DNA from: Bacilli bacterium
GTDB taxonomy: Bacteria > Bacillota_I > Bacilli_A > ML615J-28 > CAG-698
NCBI GenBank assembly: GCA_016296945.1
Contig: JAEDHQ010000077.1
Coordinates: forward strand, 1 to 6,849
Direction: 5' to 3'
DNA length: 6,849 nucleotides
Position numbers and translations under genes: made by a program. Each line of letters starts with the position of its first letter. Positions within the stretch are counted from its first letter, which is position 1. Shown in pieces: positions 1 through 6,600 of the stretch. The notes under the pieces are model-generated. The model was not told the DNA's origin. It was given only the letters and a program-made list of their open reading frames with translations, and searched no databases.

Positions 1-15
1 AATTTAAGATATTTA

Positions 16-46
16 TATAATAAAGTTAATTTCTAGCTTTATTATA
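16..46. repeat. 10-bp perfect inverted repeat in the leader of the nuclease-helicase gene
   Basis: TATAATAAAG (16-25) and CTTTATTATA (37-46) are perfect reverse complements around an 11-base loop. No T-run follows on the + strand and none follows on the - strand, so it is not a convincing intrinsic terminator for an upstream gene. The left arm begins with TATAAT, which could serve as a -10 box, but the matching -35 would lie outside the window. It may be an operator, a transcript hairpin, or chance in very AT-rich DNA. The stem core AATAAAG/CTTTATT recurs in the hairpin downstream of the two-gene unit (2349-2430). Confidence 0.4.
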
Positions 47-74
47 CGAATAATAAAAAACATAAATATTTATT

Positions 75-97
75 TATACAAATAAAATATTTGTATA
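75..97. promoter_or_regulatory. 10-bp palindrome just upstream of the RBS; candidate operator
   Basis: TATACAAATA (75-84) and TATTTGTATA (88-97) form a perfect inverted repeat with a 3-base AAA spacer, 8 bases before the GGAGG ribosome binding site (106-110) of the 120-2009 gene. Short-spaced dyads of this size in a 5' region are typical of binding sites for dimeric helix-turn-helix repressors. In RNA it would give a weak all-AU hairpin with three G/C positions at most. No regulator gene is encoded in the window, so the site is suggested by symmetry and position only. No -35/-10 pair could be assigned confidently around it. Confidence 0.35.
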
Positions 98-119
98 TTA
101 AATTTGGAGGAATATTTTC

Positions 120-2009
120 ATGATTGTTTATTCTAATACTAAAGGTGGATTTGTTGATGATGTAAGAAATGGTATCATCGCCAAGAAAATTACTGAAGAA
201 TTTAATAAGCACAACATTAATCATCAAAATGATGGAGAATATCGTGCATGGGCTAATTCGTTAGTTCATATGCGAAATGCTTTAGATGACAGTGAAATAT
301 CAGATGAATGTAGTGTTGCCATTGAATATCAAATTCCTCTAACAGCCAAAAGAGTGGATTTTTTAATTGGTGGTGTGGATGAATATAATAACAATAATAT
401 TGTTGTTATAGAATTAAAACAATGGGAAAATAGTAGTACTACAAATCGCCCAGATGTTGTTACTGCATTCACAGGAAAAGCTAATCGTGCTGTGTGTCAT
501 CCATCTTATCAAGCATATTCCTATGCAAAAATCATTGAAAACTTTAATGAGGATATTTATAAAAATAATATAAGTTTATTTCCTTGTGCTTTTCTTCATA
601 ATTACAAAGAAAAAAACAGAAGTAATATAGATAATGAATTTTATGCTGAAGCAATTTCATACGCTCCTATCTTTTTAGAAGAAGATGTTTCTAAATTAAG
701 AAACTATATAAAAAAATATATAAAGAAAAAAGATGGTATTGACATTTTAATGAAGATTGAAAATGGTAAACTTAAACCAGCCAAAGCATTACAAGATAGT
801 GTTGCTTCAATGTTAAAAGGAAATGAAGAATTTTATTTGATTGATGAACAAAAAGTTGCTTATGAAACAATAAAAAAGTTAGTTGAGAAATCCTTAAGAG
901 AATCAAATAAAATTAATGGCTTAAATCAAAAATATACAATTATTGTAGAAGGTGGGCCAGGAACTGGTAAGAGTGTTGTCGCAATTAAATTATTATGTGA
1001 TTTAATTCAAAAAGGTTTTTCCACAAACTATGTTACTAAAAACTCAGCACCACGTGATGTATATTTTGAAAAACTAAAACAAGATAAACAAAAATTAAAC
1101 TATATAAAAACATTATTCAAGGGATCAGGATCATATATTGACATACCTAATAATTATTTTGATTGCTTAATAGCAGATGAAGCTCATCGCTTAAATGCAA
1201 AATCAGGGATGTTTAAAAATTTAGGCGAAAACCAAATTAAAGAAATAATTCATGCATCAAAAGTATCAGTTTTTTTTATTGATGAAGATCAAATCGTTAC
1301 TACTTCTGATATTGGATCAGTAGATTTAATTAAGAAATTTGCTTTAGAAGAAGGAAGTACTTTATACTATGGAGAAGAACTAAATCTAGTATCTCAATTT
1401 AGATGTAATGGTAGTGATGGTTACCTTTCATTTTTAGATAATCTTTTAGGAATCAGAAAAACTGCAAATCATAATTTTGAGATGGATTATGATATAAGAT
1501 TGTTTAGTAATCCTTCTTTATTGAAAGAAGAATTATTGAAGAAAAATCATAACAATAAAGCTCGAATGCTTGCTGGATATTGTTATAATTGGATTACAAA
1601 AAATGAAATATATAGTGATTTATATGATATAGTTTTAGAAAACAATTTTAAAGCTAAATGGAATTTCTCTAATACTAATACTTGGGCTATCGATGAGAAT
1701 TCATTTGATCAAGTTGGATGTATTCATACATCTCAAGGATTAGAATTTGATTACTGTGGTGTAATAATAGGAAAAGATTTATATTATAAAGATAATGAGG
1801 TTAAAACCAATTATTTAGCAAGAGCTAAAACTGATCAATCATTAAAAGGAATAAAAACAACGAAAGACTATGCACTAGCAGATCGTATAATAAGGAATAC
1901 ATATCGTACACTTTTATCTAGAGGACAAAAAGGTTGTTATATATATTGTGAAGATAAAGAATTATTAAAATATATAAGTAGTATATTGAAAATAGAAATT
2001 GAGGGATAA
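120..2009 (+). CDS. PD-(D/E)XK nuclease fused to SF1 helicase-like ATPase (DUF2075 family)
   Basis: A 629-residue protein that probably binds and cleaves or remodels nucleic acid in the cytoplasm using ATP. The N-terminal part (about 60-140) has the PD-(D/E)XK nuclease pattern: D80 in RVDFLIGG, then E98-L99-K100 in VVIELKQW, followed by a RecB/Cas4-like QxxxY (Q131 to Y135). The ATPase part (about 240-629) carries Walker A GGPGTGKS (278-285), Walker B with DEAH (353-356), a FIDEDQ motif (386-391), QFR (426-428), a motif-V-like HTSQGLEFD (536-544) and a motif-VI-like segment with R596 and R601. This order fits the DUF2075 (Schlafen group 3-like) family and looks full length. The ATG at 120 is chosen because GGAGG sits 9 bases upstream. 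Translation of the next gene starts one base after this stop, implying co-expression. All catalytic motifs are present. The motifs are seen directly; the family name is from knowledge; a defence role is inference. Confidence 0.88.
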   Translation: MIVYSNTKGGFVDDVRNGIIAKKITEEFNKHNINHQNDGEYRAWANSLVHMRNALDDSEISDECSVAIEYQIPLTAKRVDFLIGGVDEYNNNNIVVIELKQWENSSTTNRPDVVTAFTGKANRAVCHPSYQAYSYAKIIENFNEDIYKNNISLFPCAFLHNYKEKNRSNIDNEFYAEAISYAPIFLEEDVSKLRNYIKKYIKKKDGIDILMKIENGKLKPAKALQDSVASMLKGNEEFYLIDEQKVAYETIKKLVEKSLRESNKINGLNQKYTIIVEGGPGTGKSVVAIKLLCDLIQKGFSTNYVTKNSAPRDVYFEKLKQDKQKLNYIKTLFKGSGSYIDIPNNYFDCLIADEAHRLNAKSGMFKNLGENQIKEIIHASKVSVFFIDEDQIVTTSDIGSVDLIKKFALEEGSTLYYGEELNLVSQFRCNGSDGYLSFLDNLLGIRKTANHNFEMDYDIRLFSNPSLLKEELLKKNHNNKARMLAGYCYNWITKNEIYSDLYDIVLENNFKAKWNFSNTNTWAIDENSFDQVGCIHTSQGLEFDYCGVIIGKDLYYKDNEVKTNYLARAKTDQSLKGIKTTKDYALADRIIRNTYRTLLSRGQKGCYIYCEDKELLKYISSILKIEIEG

Positions 2010-2010
2010 T

Positions 2011-2343
2011 ATGGAAAAACTAGATATCTTAAAACAAAGAATAGATAAATTTAATAAAGATAGAGATTGGGATCAATTTCATACTCCTGTTAATCTTGCA
2101 AAATCAATATCAATAGAAGCTGCTGAACTTTTAGAATGCTTTCAATGGAATGATATAGAATTTGATAAACAAGCAGTTCTAGAAGAACTAGCAGATGTTA
2201 TGAATTATTGTATTCAAATGTCACAAGTATTAGATGTAGATATCGTAGAAATAATTAATAAAAAAATGGATAAAACAGAAAAAAAGTATCCAGTAGATAA
2301 AGCTAAAGGAGTTTCAACTAAGTATAATAAATTGGATGTTTAA
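2011..2343 (+). CDS. MazG-like nucleotide pyrophosphohydrolase (dCTPase/RS21-C6-like)
   Basis: A 110-residue all-alpha NTP pyrophosphohydrolase, expected to hydrolyse a (d)NTP to the monophosphate and pyrophosphate with Mg2+. The metal-binding signature is complete: E36xxE39 in EAAEL, 19 residues later E59xxD62 in EELADV. The preceding RDWDQFHTPVNLA (18-30) and the ECFQW after the first helix closely resemble the RS21-C6/DCTPP1 dCTPase subgroup, so dCTP or a modified dCTP is the likeliest substrate, although specificity cannot be read with certainty. The length is typical of the single-domain MazG-like family. The start is ATG 2011, with GAGGGA at 2001-2006 inside the end of the upstream gene; a TTG four codons earlier (1999) has no suitable RBS. 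Only one base separates it from the helicase stop, so the two are almost certainly translationally coupled. It may be house-cleaning or dNTP-depleting. Confidence 0.9.
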   Translation: MEKLDILKQRIDKFNKDRDWDQFHTPVNLAKSISIEAAELLECFQWNDIEFDKQAVLEELADVMNYCIQMSQVLDVDIVEIINKKMDKTEKKYPVDKAKGVSTKYNKLDV

Positions 2344-2348
2344 AGATG

Positions 2349-2430
2349 ATAATTAATAAAGTTCAATCTTAAATAAGGAAAATGAAAATGGCTGATGTGA
2401 TCAACGACTAATATTGACTTTATTAATTAT
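2349..2430. repeat. Long imperfect inverted repeat (18-19 bp arms, 45-nt loop) after the MazG-like gene
   Basis: Positions 2349-2367 and 2413-2430 are reverse complements across 18 pairs with a single bulged T (2362 or 2363). The 45-nt loop (2368-2412) is richer in G and C than its surroundings and holds a small TGAT-GTG-ATCA dyad. No T-run follows, so it is not a standard terminator, although it could act as a processing or 3'-stabilising hairpin on the two-gene mRNA. It could also be a small structured RNA or the remnant of a mobile element. The rest of the gap to 2535 is AT-rich, with no recognisable promoter or ORF. The pairing is directly visible; function is unknown. Confidence 0.5.
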
Positions 2431-2513
2431 TCATAATTGACCTTTATTTGCATAAGTTAACCAAATCCTTTTCAAATTACTTAGATTTAAAAAAATAAAA
2501 TATTAAACCAATT

Positions 2514-2534
2514 TCTAAACAATATATGTTTAGA
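2514..2534 (+). promoter_or_regulatory. 8-bp hairpin overlapping the RBS of the small ORF
   Basis: TCTAAACA (2514-2521) pairs perfectly with TGTTTAGA (2527-2534) around a 5-base loop. The right arm includes AGA of AGAGGTGAT (2532-2540), the only plausible Shine-Dalgarno for the following ORF. Folding would reduce ribosome access, so it may be translational control or a protein-binding dyad. No regulator is identifiable. Confidence 0.4.
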
Positions 2535-2535
2535 G

Positions 2536-2877
2536 GTGATTGTTATTAAAGATTATATTCCACCATGTAAAAGTAAAAGAACATTTTTTGATTTATTTAT
2601 GTTTTATGATTGTAAAGATTGTAAACTATTAGTAAGTGATGAATATTATAATATTGGTGATCTTTTAGTAAATATCTATTATATAGAAAGATGTCTATTA
2701 AATGAAAATAATGATGAAATTATTAAAAGTGATAAATTAAAAATATTATTAAAAGATTCCATAATTAATCAAAGAAATAATATTATTATTTGGCTTGATG
2801 AGTTTGATTTTGAAAAAAATGAACAATTAGTGTATGATTTATTATCATTTAATTTAGATGTACAAATTATTTGTTAG
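2536..2877 (+). CDS. Hypothetical 113-residue protein with CxxC motif; start uncertain
   Basis: I do not recognise this protein. It is acidic and rich in Ile, Leu, Asn and Tyr, without a signal peptide or a clear membrane helix. Visible features are C11, a C26xxC29 pair that could be part of a metal knuckle, and near the C-terminus a hydrophobic strand ending in acids, IIIWLDEFDF (83-92), that superficially resembles a Walker B. No Walker A is present, so it is not a complete ATPase. The start is a problem: GTG 2536 overlaps its own AGAGG, whereas that RBS is ideally spaced for ATT at 2545, where an ATG would be expected. The ORF could therefore use GTG, use a rare ATT start, or be decaying. 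It lies upstream of hpf, a place where competence comF genes occur in some Bacilli; the Cys residues and DEFD strand could be a remnant of such a gene, but this is only a guess. Confidence 0.5.
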   Translation: MIVIKDYIPPCKSKRTFFDLFMFYDCKDCKLLVSDEYYNIGDLLVNIYYIERCLLNENNDEIIKSDKLKILLKDSIINQRNNIIIWLDEFDFEKNEQLVYDLLSFNLDVQIIC

Positions 2878-2912
2878 TGTTAATAAATAGTAAAAAAAAA
2901 TAAATTTTATTA

Positions 2913-2939
2913 TTGAAATGAAGAATTCTATGGTATAAT
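2913..2939 (+). promoter_or_regulatory. Extended -10 promoter for hpf
   Basis: TTGAAA (2913-2918) and a perfect TATAAT (2934-2939) are 15 bases apart. The short spacer is offset by a TGG extension (TG at 2931-2932) directly upstream of the -10, which typically relaxes dependence on the -35. Transcription would begin near 2946, giving a leader of about 42 nt. This is a vegetative sigma-A type signal; no sigma-B or sigma-H box was evident. The leader contains the palindrome GGTTGTAACC (2958-2967) and a duplicated TGTAACC (2945-2951, 2961-2967), of unknown meaning. Confidence 0.75.
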
Positions 2940-2987
2940 TAAGATGTAACCTGATATGGTTGTAACCACAAGCAAAGGAGTGATATT

Positions 2988-3545
2988 ATGAAAGTTACAG
3001 TACGTGTAAAAAACAAAATTAACTTGGAAAATGGCTTTAGAGAACATGCAGAAGCAAAGTTGAGCAAATTTGATCAATATTTCCGAAATCCTCAAGATAT
3101 TGAAGCAAACATTCTTTGTAAAGAGTATGATGATTGTAAAGCTATTGAAATCACTATTCCAACAAAAAACATTATTTTGAGAGCTGAGGTTAAAGAAGAA
3201 ACATTTAAGAATGCATTAGATGCTGCGATGGCAAAAATTGAATCTCAATTACGTCGTCACAAATCAAAAATCTATTCAAGTATGAAGAGAAGAGAAGGTG
3301 TTGCAGGTTACTATTCTTCACAAGGTGAATTAGATTTAGATGGAATGCAAGCAGAAATTATGGCAAACAACTTAGTTAAGAATAAACAAGTTGATTTAGT
3401 ACCGATGACTGTTGAAGATGCCCTATTACAAATGGAAATGCTAGGACATAGTTTCTATATTTTCTTAAATAGTGAAACAAACAAAACTTGTGTTGTTTAT
3501 CTTCGTAATGATATGGATTATGGTATCATTGAAACTAATCAATAA
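2988..3545 (+). CDS. hpf: Long-form ribosome hibernation promoting factor
   Basis: A 185-residue cytoplasmic protein that binds the 30S decoding region and, through its C-terminal domain, dimerises 70S ribosomes into inactive 100S particles in stationary phase or stress. Residues 1-100 are the S30AE/YfiA fold (MKVTVRVKNK start, beta strands through EITIPTKNIILRAEV, then a basic helix with RRHKSK at 89-94). A linker follows, and residues about 132-183 form the S30AE C-terminal dimerisation domain (VDLVPMTVEDALLQME, LGHSFYIFLN, terminal YGIIE). The length matches the long Firmicute form, not the short enteric Hpf/YfiA. The ATG is preceded by AAAGGAG (2974-2980) with a 7-base gap. It has its own promoter and an intrinsic terminator, so it is transcribed alone. 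The identification is firm. Confidence 0.97.
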   Translation: MKVTVRVKNKINLENGFREHAEAKLSKFDQYFRNPQDIEANILCKEYDDCKAIEITIPTKNIILRAEVKEETFKNALDAAMAKIESQLRRHKSKIYSSMKRREGVAGYYSSQGELDLDGMQAEIMANNLVKNKQVDLVPMTVEDALLQMEMLGHSFYIFLNSETNKTCVVYLRNDMDYGIIETNQ

Positions 3546-3562
3546 TAATTGTAAACAATTAT
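3545..3562. repeat. 8-bp inverted repeat directly after the hpf stop
   Basis: ATAATTGT (3545-3552) and ACAATTAT (3555-3562) are perfect reverse complements with a 2-base spacer. It starts in the last base of the hpf stop codon and lies just upstream of the strong terminator. It could act as a 3' mRNA end structure or a protein-binding site, but the two-base spacer is too tight for an ordinary hairpin loop unless the inner pairs open. Confidence 0.3.
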
Positions 3563-3566
3563 AGTT

Positions 3567-3592
3567 AAGGCCCTATTATTAGGGCCTTTTTT
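3567..3592 (+). terminator. Rho-independent terminator of hpf
   Basis: AAGGCCCTA (3567-3575) pairs perfectly with TAGGGCCTT (3580-3588) around a 4-base loop, and a run of six T ends it (3587-3592). The stem is the most GC-rich short segment in this intergenic region. It isolates hpf from the glycosidase gene, whose promoter begins 6 bases later. Confidence 0.95.
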
Positions 3593-3597
3593 AAATG

Positions 3598-3626
3598 TTT
3601 ACATTTTTTGAATTTTGTGATATGAT
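3598..3626 (+). promoter_or_regulatory. Sigma-A-type promoter for the surface glycosidase
   Basis: TTTACA (3598-3603) and TATGAT (3621-3626) are separated by an optimal 17 bases, and a TGA extension (TG at 3618-3619) precedes the -10. Transcription should start near 3633, giving a short leader of about 23 nt that consists mostly of the ribosome binding site GGAGG (3645-3649). Confidence 0.72.
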
Positions 3627-3655
3627 AATATTGAAATAAGATATGGAGGATGTTT

Positions 3656-6600
3656 ATGAAAATATTAAAAAAATTAGGCATATTTTTATTGCTTGGATTC
3701 TTTACACTTATTAGTTTTAATCTTTCAGTTAACGCTGAAAATTTAGTTTTATCTGATGGTACTACAGTTTATTACAAAGGAACAACAATTGCTGTTGAAG
3801 TTCCTGAAGATTATAAAATGCAAGACACATATTTTCGTGGTGTTTGGGTAACACCTTTAGCTGGTTGTTTACCTAGTTGTAGCAGCAGTAGTGAAGCGAA
3901 TTATCGAAAAGAAATACTAGAAATGTTTGATGTAATGGAATACTATGGCTTGAATGCTTTAATTTATCATATTCGTATTATGAATGATGCTTTATATCCA
4001 TCTAAGTTAAATCCAAAATCAAATTATATGACTACAAATACTGATATGCTTGAGTGGGTTATTGAAGAATGTCATAATCGGGGAATAGAATTTCATGCTT
4101 GGATGAATCCATATCGTGTAAAGAGTAGTGGTGGCAGTGATTTAAATGCTATTGCAAATAATATAAAGAATAAATGTCCAAATAATATTGGAAGTAATCC
4201 TGATAATTTATTAATGAATAGTTCTGGGGGAGTTATTTTAAATCCTGGTTTACCAGAAGTAAGAGACTTTATTGTAGAAACATGCATGGAAGTTATCAAG
4301 AATTATGATGTTGATGCCATCCATTTTGATGATTATTTTTATATTACTGGTGTAGATGATACATCTACAAGAGAAAAATATAATCCAGATGGTTTGTCAT
4401 TAGCTGATTGGCGTCGTCATCAAGTAGACTTATTTATTAAACAATTAAGTGACGAAATGCGTGCGTATAATGAAGAAAATAATCGCTATGTTCAATTAGG
4501 TATTAGTCCATCAGGAATTTATCGTAATGGTGATGGTGTTGTTACATATGATGAAAACGGTAATGCAATTACAAATGGTTCAAAGACTGGTGGAATGCAA
4601 CACTATGATAATTATTTATATTCTGATACATTGAAATGGTGTAATGAAGAATGGATTGATTACATTGTTCCACAAAGCTATTGGGGTTTTTCACATACTG
4701 TTGCTGGTTTTGCGGATGTAATGGGTTGGTGGAATAAGGTTGTAGCAAAGAAGAAAGTTAATTTATATTCTGGCATGGGGATTTATATGTCAGAAACTCC
4801 AGGAAAGAATTACTCTTGGGGATTTGATCCTAATGAAGCATATAACCAAATATTATATACAACAACATTAACAAATACATCAGGAACAGTATTCTATAAT
4901 TATAATTATTTAGAAAGAGCATATAAAGGTGATGAAACATCTTTATATGGTCAAGGATTAAAAAAGATTAAAGCAGAAATGTTTACAAACCCAGCAATCT
5001 TACCAGTTATTAGAACAATGGGAGAAGTAAAAATAGATGCTGTAAAAAGTGTAAAAACAGAAGTAAAAGATAATGATACACTAATTCAATTTACAGAAGT
5101 ACCTAATGCAAAGCGTTATGTAATATATCGTAGTTTGAAAAATGTTACTTGTGCTCCAGAAGAAGTAGTTGCAATAGTCTCACAAAAACCTTATATAAGT
5201 TCAAATGTTATTTCATTTTTAGATGAAGGAACAAATGGCAATAAATACAATTATGCTGTTCGTGCCCAAGCTGCTAATAATCAATTAAGTGAACCTACAT
5301 ATGGTGGTTTAGTAACATATGAAGTAACATTCACAGATTTTGATGGCAATGTTTTGAAAAAAGAAACTGTTCCTTTTGGAGGTAGTGCAACTGCACCAAC
5401 TCCTCCTGTTAGAAGTGAAGGTGAATTCTTAGGTTGGGGTGCTGATTTTAGCACAGTTACCTCAGATTTAGTTGTTAATGCAAAATATACTGATAGTAAA
5501 TGTACAGTTAAGTTTTATAATGGTGATGGTTCGTTAGCTAAAGAAGAAATAGTCTTTTATGGAAAAGATGCTATCGCTCCTGTAGTTACAAAAGAAGGAT
5601 ATAATTTTGTTGGTTGGGATAAAGAGTTTTCTAATGTTACAAAAGATTTAGAAGTATATCCTATATTTGAAGAAAAGATGATTACCTATAAGTTTGTAAC
5701 TGATAAGGGAGTTGTAATTGATGAATATCAATTAAAATTTGGAAAGATTCCATGGTATCCAGCAGATCCAACAAAAGATGGTTATACATTTGTTGGTTGG
5801 GATAAAGAAATAGATGGTGTAACAGAAGATATTGTAGTTACGGCATTATTTGAACCAATCATGCTGACAATTACATTTGTTTCCGACATTGATGATTCTA
5901 TTATTGATGTAATCCAAATCCCAATGTATAGTGATGTGCCATTACCAGAAAGTGCTCCTGAAGTTCCCGGTCACATCTTTAAACAATGGCGTGGTAATAC
6001 TCAAAATGTAAATTACAATGCCACAATTACTGCTGTCTATGAAGAGATTGAATATTTATTAACATTCTTAGATATTGATGGTAATGTCTTAGTTGAAATT
6101 GAACATTATTATGTAGATCCATTTACTTATCCAGAAGCACCTGCTGTGGAAGGATATAAGTTTATAGGTTGGAGTTTTGATGTTAAAGATTTAGATAACA
6201 TTAATACTGAAGTAACAATCTATCCAATATATTATAAAGATGGTGCAACTGTTACATTTGTGGATAAAGATGGAAATGTAATCGATACGGTTATTGTAAA
6301 AGATGAAGCAATTACTGCTCCAAAAGCTCCTGTTTTTGAAAATTACACATTTGTTGGTTGGGATAAAGAATTTACAACTGTAAAAGATGATTTAACTGTA
6401 ACTGCCCTTTATGAACAATTCAAAGTTAAGTTTGTGGATATGTCTGGTAATGTTCTATTTGAAGATTTTTTAACTGATGGAAGTTATAAAAAAGCATTCC
6501 CTGAAGTATTAGTTGTTGGTTATATCTTAAAATCATGGAGTATTGATACGATTGAAAATCAACATCAAGATGTGACTGTAACTGGTATTTTTGAAGAAAA

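Noticed and set aside
16..46. Intrinsic terminator of an upstream gene
   Set aside because: No U-run follows the hairpin on either strand, so it is reported only as an inverted repeat.
42..227. 61-residue ORF on the minus strand
   Set aside because: It overlaps the leader and the start of the strongly supported nuclease-helicase gene, has no RBS, and has a low-complexity AT-driven sequence.
1999..2010. TTG start for the MazG-like gene, four codons upstream of ATG
   Set aside because: No suitably spaced RBS, and it would overlap the previous stop. ATG 2011 has GAGGGA just upstream and gives the normal family N-terminus.
2880..2920. Possible minus-strand terminator (AU-only stem with a T-run when read in reverse)
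   Set aside because: The stem has no G-C pairs and there is no minus-strand gene for it to terminate. It is more simply an A-rich tract upstream of the hpf promoter.
4093..4299. 68-residue ORF on the minus strand
   Set aside because: It lies wholly inside the GHL10 catalytic domain in the antisense direction, with no RBS or recognisable motif; a shadow ORF.
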